DNA from: Polytrichum commune
Taxonomy: Eukaryota > Streptophyta > Polytrichopsida > Polytrichales > Polytrichaceae
Reading direction: 5' to 3'
Length of the DNA stretch: 64,000 nucleotides
Assembly: GCA_950295325.1 (NCBI GenBank)
Contig: OX485803.1
Span: 63,131,554 to 63,195,553, forward strand
A model generated the notes under the pieces. It saw nothing but the letters and a program-made list of their open reading frames with translations, had not been told where the DNA came from and searched no databases. Made by a program: the position numbers and the translations under genes. Below are positions 33,689 to 45,634 of the stretch, piece by piece (positions within the stretch are counted from its first letter, which is position 1; each line of letters opens with the position of its first letter).

Positions 33689-34477
33689 GTGAGAGGCCGG
33701 TCAGATTATGACAAGGGAGGTTCGGACTGGACAATAGATATCTCTATTGCCACAAAGGTCTTTGAGATTCCGCCATTTGATCCTCCAATTACATTTTTTT
33801 TCCACGTATCAGATACGATCCGTTCATTTGCACGACGAATGCTCCAACCGTTTGTCACTATTACAATTGGGTCATCTATTCTGGCATCAGTTCACTCTAA
33901 CACATTGAAATCCAAACTTACCATTGTTTTCAACACACACATCAAAAATCAGGGCCAAGTTGTTGCTCGAAAAGTAATGACACTATTCTATTTGATTGTG
34001 TTCTTCTTTCATTCATTTTTATAAATTATGTGCAAATATGAACATGCATTTCTTGTTGGATTATTGTAGATTACGGGGTGTATGACTGTGGTAAATCCAT
34101 CCGCATTACCACACAAACGGATGTGTGGTAATTGTAAGCTCGGGGATATCTATCGTCAATAATCCGGTAATTATCATTGCAACATTTGCAAGTTGGATGT
34201 TCCGTGCTCTTTTGTTATTCATATCAATGCTACTATTGCCGTCGAAGATGCACCCTCTGTTGCTGCATTTGTGAGCGCCGCATGGATTCAGACCTTGTTG
34301 CACAAGTCTGAATCTGATTTTCTTGATTTTGATGCAACCGACCGCATTGCAGCAATTAAAGCACTAGGATCCCTAGTTGCAAGAGGTGAGTTTCATTTGA
34401 GTCCTTTGGGTGAGCTTATTGGATTCAATGAATCCAATGATAATCTTGGTGTGATCATAGCATCTTCTTCTGTTTGA
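33689..34477 (+). pseudogene. RPA-large-subunit-like pseudogene (zinc ribbon plus OB-fold end), possibly transposon-captured
   Basis: Two segments join in phase 0 across a GT-AG intron: up to 33973, and from 34070. The second reads KRMCGNCKLGDIYRQ, a TAA at 34160-34162, then SGNYHCNICKLDVPCSFVIH and an Asp/Ala-rich C-terminus ending at 34477. CxxC...CxxC followed by a beta-rich segment resembles the C-terminal zinc ribbon/OB fold of replication protein A1, which plant Helitrons often carry. The single in-frame TAA and the lack of an ATG at the 5' end argue for a pseudogene. The assignment rests on pattern resemblance. No Rep/helicase was found near it. Confidence 0.35.
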
Positions 34478-34679
34478 TATAGTTTACAAAAATATGCCTT
34501 GATACATATGTCATATTGTGTTCTAGTGTGTTCTAATGTGTTCTATTGGTTGTGTGTTATAGTATGTTATAGCAAGTTCAAAATTAATTTGAGCTTTAAA
34601 TTTTACATATGTGTATTGACTTTGGCATTTTGCCCAAAAGCGACAACATCTACGATTGTGAAATAACAACATATCATCG

Positions 34680-34975
34680 TATTTATACCATTGTATTTAC
34701 ACCATCGTATTTATACCATCGTATTCAACATTTTATTTTGGCATTCTTTAGTTACTCATTGCATTTTCATTGTGCCTACTCATTTACTACATTTTCACAT
34801 CCATCCGTTTTTTACTCACTGCATTTTCACTTTCTCTAATTACTCACTGCATTTTCACTTTTTTTGCTTACTATTATTTTCATTTTTCCTATTTCCTCAT
34901 TGCATTTTCACATTCATTAGCTGGCCACTATTTTTTTCACATTTCCTTATTACTAATTATATTTTCACAGTCATC
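34680..34975 (+). repeat. Degenerate repeat of ATTACTCACTGCATTTTCA
   Basis: Variants of TTACTCATTGCATTTTCA occur at about 34753, 34788, 34812, 34842, 34880-34910 and 34950. They follow three copies of CATCGTATTTATACC-like sequence at 34677-34730. This is an AT-rich decayed tandem repeat. Confidence 0.5.
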
Positions 34976-35855
34976 AAACATTATTGAACCACCTTCGACA
35001 CTTTTTAGGTACAATACCAACCTCTTGTCCTACAACAATATTACGTGATTTTAACATCAACATGCTCAACCAAAATTCATCTAATGTCAAAGAACTCCAA
35101 CATTTCATGAAATTTTATAACATGTATCTTCAATTTCAAGAAAGTACAACCATATATGATTCCCAAATTGATCATGTATAGACAAATGCTCCAACTCAAC
35201 AATGCATCTCTGAAGTTCTTGAAGCATATTGGACAAACTATAAACCAATATATTTTGCATTTAAACTTCCAAATTATGTTCCACAATATTGTCATGCTAA
35301 TTAATTTTTTTGCTCAAATACTAAGGCAGAGACCACGCGACTAGCCGCTTGTTTATTTATTTTTCCTCTTAGAAGATTGACAACAAATAAAGCAACATGT
35401 GTTCATGTCTCAATGGTTGGACTCTTCATTGAAAATCTAGATGACGTGAGTGGGTCACTATGAAATTAAACACCCTACATACAATTTTTTTTAATAAAGG
35501 GAAACAAATGTATGCGTACTAACATCATGCTAGAAAATGAATTCATGTATTTAAGCTTTTCAATTTAATGTGGTAAATGCCTTCACAACATATACAAAAT
35601 ATAAATCATGAATTAAATTAGCATTAATACATATTAAATTCACTTCACTTTCCAATGAGAAAATCATTGAACATTTTTGTCATCCATAGCATGTAACTCA
35701 ATTATTGTATCAAACAAAAAAAGACAAGAGCACAATAAGTTAGCCTCAATCCGGAGAGGAACATAAATAAAAGAGGCCCATGAGCGCTCCAAGAGCCTCT
35801 AGTATGTACATACTGAAAACCTAGAAACCCAAATGCAAACCCTAATAAGAACATA

Positions 35856-36321
35856 CAGTAATCTCATGCTTAAGTACGCACTTTAAACCGGAGCCGTTGG
35901 TGTGCACATAGTTGGTAGGTGCGTACTTTACTCATTGCTTTCTAGACCCTCTGATTCGATGAATCGCAACGGGAAACGAATAAACCTGAGGCAACCCGCT
36001 TGACCGAAAACCAACCTATCAAGACATTGGTTGAATTTGAAAGTGCTACCGACTTCATCAACACTGTCCTCAACATCGATGACCAATTGCTTTGCTCCGA
36101 TGTTGAAACGGAAGTTGGACATATGTATGATGAACTGTGACAATCGTTTGAGACATTTTGGCGAAACATTAACAAACTGACATTGAATGTCAAGCGAAAA
36201 ATGCATGCATTCGCGGCAAATGACTATGCATGCAATGTTCAAACAAATAAAGTATGAACGTTGATTTTTGTCAAAAAATTGTGCACTTAACTGGGATGCG
36301 TACTTAAGCGGGAGATTACCG
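35856..36321. mobile_element. 466-bp TIR element with TA target duplication (Tc1/mariner-like MITE)
   Basis: The left end is CAGTAATCTCATGCTTAAGT followed by ACGCAC. The right end is its near complement: GCGTACTTAAGCGGGAGATT then ACCG. About 22 of 26 terminal positions match. Each end is flanked by TA (35854-35855 and 36322-36323). Ends of CAGT type with TA duplications fit Tc1/mariner. A 135-codon - strand frame inside lacks a DD[E/D] pattern and is probably not a transposase, so the element looks non-autonomous. Confidence 0.65.
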
Positions 36322-36329
36322 TACATGAT

Positions 36330-38700
36330 AGTCATTAAGGACTATGCCCATATGGCAACAACGGATGAAAACATGAATTGGATGAAATTGACACATCTAT
36401 TGTCAATAGCAACCCATGTCCACGCCCCTTCACATTCTCGTAGGCCACTGGAATGTGGTTGGTTGGTGGTTTGTGCTTATCTACATGAAAACACCCCGAA
36501 CCCACAATTATCTAGAATCTAGTGCAGGAGTAGCCTACAATGGAAACTCACACGTAATAGTGTCACATCCACTAATTGTCAACATGACACTATTTGAAAC
36601 AAAAAGTATTTTTTATTGGAAGTGCATAACTATTTACAGTATGATATTTAGTGTAACACTTTGGAGTACTCGAGATGATACATCTATGTTTTAATTTGCA
36701 AGAGGAAGATATTATTAAGCATGCTACATTTGGCAAGTGTCATGTGTTTAATTTAACGTGTAAGAGAAAGAAAATATTGAGCATACTAATGGCAAGATGT
36801 CAGTAAGCATACTAACTCCAAGTGTCATGAGGTTACACTAATAATCAAGTTGTTGGACATTAGTCTAACCCAACACATGTGTCATAATAGGGTAATCAAC
36901 ATTAATAGGCATATGACATTGAATACCATACAAGCTTTAGTTTTAAACACATCGCAAAGAGGCACACAAGAGGCAACTCCATGGCTCACAAAATCACAAC
37001 CACCTAATTCCAAAATTTCTCTAGAATGTTCAATTGAATTTCCAAATAGGGAGATGTACCATAGACTGATCTTGAACATGCATGTGTTGCACATACAATG
37101 AAAGTGCCCATAACCAAACACTTAAGAGATTCTACGCTAGATCTTGAGAAGTATAAGGCAGTGCAAAATTTTCTTATGTAGGATGATAATAATTAGGAGG
37201 ATAGTATTTTTTTTCGGTCATTTTATTCCTTGAATTGAAATTATCGTGAATTTTTTAAGCCAAAAATTGGCTTGAATATATTACCAATGTATAGAGTTTG
37301 CCATAACCCCTCATTCCTCCTCACTTTAGCCCTCAAACCAAGAACATATGTCATGGCACTATTGGTTTCAACCTCATTGAAATACAATCCCAACCTTATC
37401 AAAATTATGGCACCCTATAGGTTCCTGATGGGGTCCTAATTGAGAATAGGCGCCTCTCCTCTAATGCACCCATGCTTTAAGTGGAAAGGGAGTGTCGCTC
37501 TTGTACTTAAGAAGGTCATGTTGAAATCCAACCAAGTTGTCAAGTGGCCCAATTTTGATGTTAATAATGCCCTAAAAGAAAGAGTTGACTTCAATCTCAC
37601 CACTAGTGTGAATTATGGAATCTTTGCTTCATCTGAACTTAGTCTTACTTCTACATACATGTATTAAGTCCAAAATGGACATATTAAGAATCAAGAGGGA
37701 CCTTAAAAAGTTCCTCTTTTCAAAGCTGAACACCTTGAACAAGCATGGATAAGTTGACTTGCACTCTAATCTCCATTAAGGGCAAAAAGCTTGTGGGTTC
37801 CCACATGGTTGGTTGAAAAAATTGGTTCACCTAGAAATGCCCCAATGAACGGGGAGAACCGGTTGCAAGTTACAAATGAACCGGCGGAGTTTGAGAATCA
37901 AGATTTCATGAGAACTACCGAATCATTTAAGGAGAATATATGGAATATATCCAATCTAATAAAGGAAAGCGAAAAGATGTCAATATGTAATGGGTTGGAC
38001 TTGGAAAACATTAGGATCTTGACCGATTACATCCAAAAATCTCCTGGGACACCCACTATGATTGGGTGGACACAAGGTGTAGGGTGTACTATAAATCAAG
38101 TGATTAGGTGAACTTGATTCTCGATGCACCCTGCCACTATGGTCCAACCAATCATAGTGAAAGATTTCCGGATGATTTGTACGTATAGGGACCCATGGGA
38201 TTATCCCTTAGGGAAGAGTAGGTGCGCGGCAACTTGTCTGCACCCATTTGAGAGAAGATGCTCAAGTGCTATTCGGGTATTGTACTTGTATTCATATATC
38301 AAGTGATATTCTAAATGGTAGGTCACCCATCCAAGCACTATCTTGGCCTTAAAATGGTTTAACCTCGCAATTCTAATAGTGCCAATGAAAAAACTTCATA
38401 TATGGCCACTTTCACTTGGTCCTATTAGTTGTCACCGTTGGTTCATTGGTTGGCCCAAATTGGGTTAAGATCCTTGAGTTCCATTAAGTTTCAACATGTG
38501 TTTATGAGTGAATACAACTAAGGTATCCGAGGTGTTATTTGGCGAGTTTTTGTTCTCATTGATTATGTTCTGCCCATTGAAAAGTGTGTTGCATTAGCAA
38601 ATCTCTGATGAAACATCCACAAATTTGGACCTACCCTTATTTAGTTATGGTTATTGGGAACTGCATGTGTGTTGATTCCTTAATTGAATATATAGCCCCC
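36330..38700. other. Intergenic, mostly non-coding
   Basis: No conserved gene was recognised. A transposon-related repeat at 37838-38075 matches 12991-13260. Frames such as 37791-38111 (+) overlap that repeat and are unlikely to be real genes. Confidence 0.5.
37838..38075 (+). repeat. Dispersed repeat copy, matches 12991-13260
   Basis: Landmarks AATGAACGGGGAGAACCGG, AGTTACAAATGAACCGG, TATGTAATGGGTTGGACTTGG, TAGGATCTTGACCGATTACA and AAATCTCCTGGGACACCC follow the order seen in the dioxygenase intron copy. An accompanying CTGCCACTATGGTCCAACCA at 38128 matches 13487 and 13770. Confidence 0.65.
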
Positions 38701-38717
38701 TTCCCCCCTCCCCACCC

Positions 38718-39152
38718 GAGTAATCCTTAAAATCTCTCAAAAACTCATGATTTGGTTGGAAGTTCCGTGCCACTTTTGACAAATTAGAATGTTCAAGGAG
38801 CATTCAAGTAGTATGGGAACCCCCAATTGTAGCGAGATGAAGGGGAGGTGTTTGAAAGCCTTAAGCTAGATTAGAGCACAAATATTGACTTTGGCCAAAA
38901 GATGGTTTTATAAAAGTGAACCCTTTGTCAAACTTTCAAGTTGCGAGCGTCATTTGAGATGCCATCATAAGTTTGCCATCAAATTAATTTTTATATAACC
39001 GTCTTTTGGCCAAAGTCAAATGCCTCTCCTCCAATTCACCAAATTTGGAGATTTCAATGCCACTTAAACGATCCTTCAAAATTATAAATTGTCAAAAGAG
39101 GGGCGAACTCTCTACCAAAACATGAGTTCTTGAGAGACTTTAAGGATAACTC
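38718..39152. mobile_element. Foldback element 130 bp upstream of RidA
   Basis: The left arm (38718-38915) and right arm (38989-39152) are inverted copies around a 73-bp loop. Both start, reading inward, GAGTNATCCTTAAANTCTCT, run through TTTTGACAAATTAGAAT/TTTTGACAATTTATAAT, and end GACTTTGGCCAAAAGA with TATAAAA. The left arm has about 33 extra bp near its inner end. A single-arm copy lies downstream of RidA at 43321-43467. It could form a long RNA hairpin if transcribed. Confidence 0.75.
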
Positions 39153-39279
39153 TAACTTAATGCGTAACGCTTAAACCCTGAACCCTAAGTAGACATTCTT
39201 CGAACTTCCACCACGGCTACCGCAGCAGGCTTCCGTTTTCATTGATCGAGTTGTTTGAATAAGAGCCGAGGTTGCATCA

Positions 39280-42200
39280 ATGGCGATGGCAGCGGGGGTG
39301 ATGGCAGTGAATGCAGGGGGCCTGGTGATGCGCCGCGAGGCTTGCATCGTCGCACAGGGAGTGTTGGGCACCAATGCGGTGATGCGCCAGTCATTTGTGC
39401 AGCGTAGAGGAGCCTCGGTACGCCTTCAGGGAGCTGCTCGGTGCATGTCAGACATTGCAAGTAAGCTCTCAATTCTCCTCATGGTTGTTTTGGAGGATTG
39501 TGGTTCTTAAATTTCTAAGTTTCTTGGTTGGGGTTAGGGGATGGATATCCCAAAGGGCGCCTGTGTGTGTGTGTGTGTGTGTGTGAAGGTCTGGGCTCAA
39601 GAAAGACCGGAGGATGTTTCGGTGAAGCTCATCTTCATCAAATTTTCCTTCTTGAGTGTGTCTTCATTTGTCCTTTTAATGGGGGCAGTTGCAGACATTG
39701 TTCATACTTGAGCAACTCTTTAAACGTCTCCTTTAATTTCTAACGAAATCTTGTGGTAGGGATAGGATGTCCCAAGGGCACCTTGTGTGTGTGAAGTTCT
39801 GGGCCCAATGAGGACTAGAGGATGCTTTGGTAAAGGACTCATCTTCATGAATTTTTTCTTCTTGAGTACGTCTCCATTTGTCCTTACAATGGGGGAAGTT
39901 GCAGATATCATTTATACTTGAGCAGTTTTTGTAAATGCCTCCTTTAATTTCTACAAAAGTCTTATGGTAGGGGTAAGTCCTACCATGATTTGATATTGTG
40001 CATCTCTTTGGGACTATGTTGTCCTCCCTCGTTGGGTGTGTCAAGTGTATCGAGAGAACCTTAACATCAGATTAGACTACGTCAATTGATATAATCGGGT
40101 TTATTCTGGTTCTCAAAAACACATCTTTGGATTCACTTGAATGATGCCACGCAACCCTAGAAATCACCTTGTGGTGAAATGTAAAGGGATTTTTCAAGCA
40201 ATTGATCACACATGTATTGCCCTCATTTGTTTTTCATCTTTGGTACAACTCGGAATAAAGCAGGAATGAATCTTGTGTAGTGAACATTGACTTACGGCGT
40301 GTGGATTGTGTTATCTCGGCGTGGAAAGCTTTACTGAGAGATGTGTGATGTCCGTGGGTAGCTGTTCAGAAGGAAGCTGTGAAAACAGACAAGGCACCAG
40401 CAGCTCTTGGTCCTTATTCGCAAGCCATCAAATCTGGCAACCTTCTCTTCTGTTCTGGAGTTCTGGGCCTAGTTCCTGAGGTGATGTTTTTCTTTAGAGC
40501 AAATTTTTATTTCCACCATCAATAGTAACCACCAGTTTTCAAGGGTTAATGATGTCCAAGGCAAAGTCTTTCTTTTCACCTTTATTGGATCTATCAGGAT
40601 GCATAGTCAATTTGCTTCAGAGTCTTCACAACGTTGATACTGGCTGGGTATGGTAGTCGTATTCAAATTTTAAAGATATAATGTTTGTTGGGTTGCAGAC
40701 TGGAAAATTTGCATCTGAAGAAGTCCAAGGCCAGACAGAACAGGTACACATTTTAGCTATTCTTTTTTGGGGAGAAAGTGAGGCAAAGAATATGAATATG
40801 TGTCGAATAATTAAGTTTTGAGGTCACTAGTGCAGCCGCTTCAGGACATGAAGGGTGTGTAAATTACCACTTTGAGGTTCATGGGTGTGTAAGCTAAATG
40901 GTTTGATAAGTTCAAGAGTTTGCCCATTCTGTTTTTAGAATTTCAGAAAAGTCTTTGATGTGGATTTTCATTTCATTCTCCATCATTCAAGTTGTATAGT
41001 GTCCCTGCAGGTGATGTTAAACATGGGAGAGATATTGAAAGCGGGAGGTGCCAGCTACGATTCTGTTGTAAAGACAACAATCATGTAAGCATTATGAATT
41101 ACCTCTTCAATTGATACACTCTTGTGCAGAGAAATTCCTCTTGAATTACATATAATAAGTATGCTTTGTGTGAGAAACCGTCTGTTAAGTTCACTTAAAA
41201 AATCATTGGGTTTAGGGCTCCTAGTGCTCTCACCTGCTGTTGACCCTACATGAATGTTTCTCTATGGTTGGCAATCAGCTTAGAGCCGGAAGTCTCTAGT
41301 AGGCCCTTAAGAGATGGACCCTAGAAGGTAGATTTTGTTTAACGATCATCTCTGTAAATGGTGAGTTGGAGAGTTCCTCAGTGAGCAAAATACCTAGAAT
41401 TGTCCAATATTTGTTTGCTATATTGGTACGTCGTTCAATTTACAAATACAAGAAGTGGTTGACTATCCTGATTTTGTTTTAGTTCCTTAGATAGCCCTTA
41501 AACCTGCTGCAGAATCATCTATAGGCTAGTCGAAGAGCTACAAACACTTGAATTCTCTTTGAAGTGTTTCAGATTCTAACATGTTAGAGTTGGAATATCC
41601 ATGTTGTCACCAAGCCCATGTAAGGTGTTTACAGTGTAGTGAGGTCTCAAAGGACTGTTGCTTGCCTGTTGTAATGAAATCATTCAGTGGATCTTCTAAG
41701 AAGTGCAGCAGAAGTATGAGTTACAAAAGTCGCTCCTTCTTGGTTATTGAGTACATTTTTATCATGTTTCCAGGTTGGCTGATCTCGGAGACTTCAAGGC
41801 AGTAAATGAGATCTATGCTAAATGTAAGTGTAAACACTCCCAATGTGCCTCATGATGTTCATTTGTTACTGATGTTTACTTGGTTACCGAGACAATTGGT
41901 TTTCTCCTTTGTGAATATCATCTTATCTCTCTTGCATTACATGTCCACTTCTCACTTGAATGCAAGACATGTGCAGACCTTGTACAGCTGCTAGCCCAGA
42001 GACTTTTTGGGCTAGTGGCTAACCCAACAGCTAAGAGTTATGGCTGAAAACAGTACTTGAAAAAAATGGGCTAGCCCAGCTATGGCTAGATTGAGGCCTG
42101 AAAAATATGGGCTAGCCTAGCTATGGCTAGATCGAGGCCTGAAAAATATGGGCTAGCCCAGCTAGCTAATGGGCTCTAAAAGGTCTGAACATGTGTTTGC

Positions 42201-42598
42201 ATTGAGGTAATATTTGTGGATTCCTCTGAATGTCATTGTGTATAGTATCTAGCTTGCAACCCAGGTTGTGATAGGGAAGTACAAATGTGAGTCAAGCTTC
42301 AATTACATTTGTCCTACACCTCAAATTTCTGAACATGTTCACACGCAGTGAATTGGGTTATCAACCACAGAGAGGGCAACTAATTAAGTACCTATGCAAT
42401 CCGCTAGTACTGTAGGTTTATATCCACTTGTCATTTGGTGTCTCCCTGAATTGCACATCATCCCACTCATAATTCTCTATACCTTTCTTTGTGGTTGCAG
42501 ACTTTCCAGGAACTGCACCAGCACGGTCTACATACCAAGTGGCCGCACTTCCTCTTAATGCCCGCATTGAAATTGAGTGCATTGCAACACTTGCATAG
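39280..42598 (+). CDS. RIDA: RidA family reactive intermediate deaminase, plastid- or mitochondrion-targeted
   Basis: Six exons: 39280-39460, 40362-40480, 40699-40743, 41011-41084, 41774-41823 and 42501-42598. All are GT-AG and reading phases join without a break to 188 residues. Residues 1-60 are Ala/Met/Arg-rich with few acidic residues, fitting an organelle transit peptide. The mature part carries the RidA signature: APAALGPYSQAIKSG, FCSGVLGLVPETGKF, EILKAGGASYDSVVKT, then PARSTYQVAALPLNARIEIE, with R165 as the conserved substrate-binding arginine. RidA hydrolyses 2-aminoacrylate and related enamines released by PLP enzymes such as threonine dehydratase. It protects branched-chain amino acid synthesis, which is plastidial in plants. 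Length matches Arabidopsis RIDA (about 187). A foldback element sits in the likely promoter. Confidence 0.95.
39525..39975 (+). repeat. Tandem duplication of about 220 bp in RidA intron 1
   Basis: Two copies share GGGATGGATATCCCAAAGGG / GGATAGGATGTCCCAAGGG, a TGTGTG tract, CTGGGC, AGAGGATG, CATCTTCAT, TCTTCTTGAGT, CCATTTGTCCTT, AATGGGGGNAGTTGCAGA and CCTTTAATTTCTA (39730 and 39950). The first copy has a longer (GT)n at 39563-39583. Confidence 0.7.
42000..42180 (+). repeat. 46-bp tandem repeat with GGGCTAGCCC palindromes in RidA intron 5
   Basis: The unit ATGGGCTAGCCCAGCTATGG plus CTAGATTGAGGCCTGAAAAAT is repeated about 2.5 times, with a diverged GGGCTAGTGGCTAACCC copy before it. Each unit carries the self-complementary GGGCTAGCCC. 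Confidence 0.7.
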
Positions 42599-42599
42599 A

Positions 42600-44900
42600 C
42601 AACATTGTCTATATAAAAATGTCCAACCAACGAACTTATCAATGTAGGACACCTTCCTTGTCTGTAGACCAGTGCCAGATTTTTAAGAAATACAAGTCTT
42701 GCAGCCTCAACACTTTGTATATGTAATTTGGGAAAATATTGCATCATCTCTTGGGTCTTATATTTGAAGGTGGATTCCACTGTCTTCAAGGGTCGGAATT
42801 GATATGCATGCTAAGTGGAATGTAAGTTAACAACACCCGTATTTCTCCATTGAGCTTGATAGATTGTGGACATGATTTTCAAATATTGATTGCAGTTCTT
42901 GCCTAAAGTTATTCTCTCCTGGAAATTGTTCATGATTACAATAAGATCAAGTAATGGGGCGTAAATCAGTTGTCATTCAACCTATGTTTGATGCTTGTCA
43001 ACATCTCCTCTATTATCACTTAGTGCAATCCCAAGGTGCAGTCATCAAGATTTCATTTGTGACACCCGCACACTGATTCAATGAATCTGTTGGGGTTTAC
43101 TAAATTATGTTCTGGAAATGGTGCTTAAGTTACAGTTCATATCTGTCTTGTTGATTTTAGAATATATGGTTACAATCACAACCATATGACTTTCTGAGCA
43201 ACACCAGGTTGTGTGTTGCAACGAGTTACCACTTGCAAGATTTTATATTATCGACCAAGCAGATTGCCAGAAATCTGCAATGTGGACCAAAACCTCTGCA
43301 CAGGTTCTTGGGAATAAATGGAGTTGTCCTTAAAAGTTTCTCAAAAATTAATGTTTTCCTAGGGAGTCTCGCCCCACTTTCGACAATTTATAATCTTCAA
43401 AGAGCGTTCAAGTGTTGTTGGAACCCCCAATTTGGTGAATTGAAGAGGACGCATTTGACTTTGGCCATAAAAGAAGGACTGCAAGTGATTAAGTGATTAA
43501 TGGACTTCTTAGGACCTTTGGAGTTCTTGGATCTTTCATCTTTCTCATGTACATTGCGTTCGAATAAGCTCTATGACTACTTACTTATGCTTTTCCGTGT
43601 GAGAACAAAAACATGCAAAATATGATGAAATAACCAAGGAGAATATAATATAGAGATGCAACTATGTATTAGTTGACACAAGAAACACTATAGTAGACAT
43701 ACCCATTTCCAGCAACACCCCCCCCCCCCCAATGTAAATACATAGAGTCCCCTAAAGTTGTGAAGTTCCAAACATGTAGCCATTATTTTCTAATGTGATG
43801 GAAAAAGTTGTGAAGAATCACACATGTAGCCGTCACATTCAATGTGATGGATTTGCGTTCCTTGAAAAGGGCAAGTTTTCGTCTCCCATTTATTGGAAAT
43901 AAATCGACCTATGCTATGAGTATGGGTTGGGAGAGAATCTTGCCTTTGGAAATTTACAGTGACTTAAAAAATTGGAAATAAATTATGATTTTTTGTTAAA
44001 TATTGTCATATCAATTTTTGGTTGTGATATCAATCACTCCACTATCACACTTGTACTACACATTATGCAAAATTTCTTATGGTTAATGGAAATGAATCTC
44101 TCTACCTTGCATTGAGAGCAAGCCCAGTCACCTTGCATTTGCACTTTTACATCCACAATGCAAAGTAGGGAAGTGATTCACTTAGACATGCAAATGAGAT
44201 AAAATAAATAAAAGACTTTAAGATTATGGCAAACCTCCTTGCATATGGGCTTGATACCTATGCAGGGAGAGTTGTATCCAATAAGACAAACTACTTTATT
44301 GTTTCTATACACATATTTTTTTAGTGTGAATCTACCATGAACTACCTAAGATATGATTAAAGATAGTTAAATCTTAAGTCCTAGTTACTAACCTACTTTA
44401 TGTTAGACTAGTGGTATATTCACATTGAAGTACGACCAATGATCTAATATACTTAAAGATTTGTGGCCTTGCTAGTAGGGTAATTGGATTTCCCAGGATA
44501 CATGATGAGTGGGTTGATTGTCCGCATTAACATCCCTAATGGAGGTGTAGGAATCACTTGATCTTAGATACATATGCATATGTAGGAATATATAGGCTTG
44601 CTCTGACGACCTAGATTGTCCAACTCATTCTTTAATATAAATTTATTTGTCAAGATCATCTATGAAAATGCACACATGACCTAATAGATCTCTTGCTGAA
44701 TTCTTGTAGCCTTATCCCTAGCTCCAATACCACTCATTGTCCCTTGTTCTCATTGGTTGTTGCAATCTAATTTCTAAATAAAAATGGAACATCTGGTGCA
44801 ATCTTCAGACAACGTCAGACAGTCGTTGATTCGCAGTTGAATCGTCAGAATCTCTACCACTTCGTTGTTGTTTTCGTGTCCGGTTTGTTTAGGCGAGGCC
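42600..44900. other. Intergenic, no supported gene
   Basis: Contains a single-arm copy of the RidA-upstream foldback element at 43321-43467 and a run of 13 C at 43718-43730. Nothing else can be supported. Confidence 0.5.
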
Positions 44901-44925
44901 GGGATTCATTTCCGTTTCGGTGAAA

Positions 44926-45634
44926 ATGAAGTGGGTTTGTGCTTTTTCCCCCGCTTTCGTTCCCAGATTGCTGGGTCTTTTTCTTCCTGGCTGTCCCATC
45001 CCCACACTTCCGGTAAGTCTTCCTGCACCACGCATTTTCACTTTTTTTCTTTTCTTATTTCTTCCAATTGGGTATCCCCTCGTGTCCTTGTGTAATCTCC
45101 TTTGGTGTAAATCAGTCTGGGAGCGGTATCGTTTCTTTCGAACTGGTATTTTGTCAGTGATATAATGGTGCAGCATTCGGTGAGCTCTGTGGTGCATTTG
45201 GAGAGGAGAACGTTTTTGTTGGAGGGCATCCGCAACAAGGCAAGTACTTGGAACCAATGAGAACCAATTGCATGTCTTATGTCGTCATGCAGCTAGAAAA
45301 ATTGAGACAGGCTTGTGTTGGGAAGCAAGTTGCTAGGTTTATGGTGTGTAGAGAGAGGTTGAAACAAGTTTAGTACTTTGTGAGCTTTAGAAGCCCTCTA
45401 GTTGTATTTACCAAAGATTAGATGCGGTGGGCTGGTTTTAAGATTTTTCACATTCACGATGAGGTTGAAGCTGAGGTATTTGAGAGTGACGTACATGAGT
45501 TCCATCTGTGTGGCGTTGCTTGACCACATGTAATTTGCCCTGCTATTGCTGTTTTTTTGGCCTGTTATTGCTGAATCATCAATAGTGTACAATGGTCCTT
45601 AATTTTTATAGGTTTGCAGGATCGCATTGGTTAG
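44926..45634 (+). CDS. Tentative small three-exon gene, 55 residues, function unknown
   Basis: Exons 44926-45012, 45174-45239 and 45620-45634 join in phase 0 from an ATG to a TAG. The first part is hydrophobic and proline-rich (AFVPRLLGLFLPGCPIPTLP), perhaps a membrane anchor or targeting peptide. The second exon encodes HLERRTFLLEGIRNK, a basic amphipathic helix. The first intron has a strong GTAAGT donor; the second uses AAG then GCAAGT, a textbook GC donor, with a TTTGCAG acceptor. I recognise no family. The GC-rich, pyrimidine-rich lead sequence before the ATG looks like a 5' UTR. The alternative is that these are untranslated 5' exons of the DUF819 gene that starts 800 bp downstream. Confidence 0.35.

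Noticed and set aside
40371-40480. Alternative RidA exon 2 acceptor after GTTCAG at 40370
   Set aside because: It would break the phase with exon 1; the acceptor at 40361 keeps the frame and gives the expected sequence before KEAVKTDKAP.
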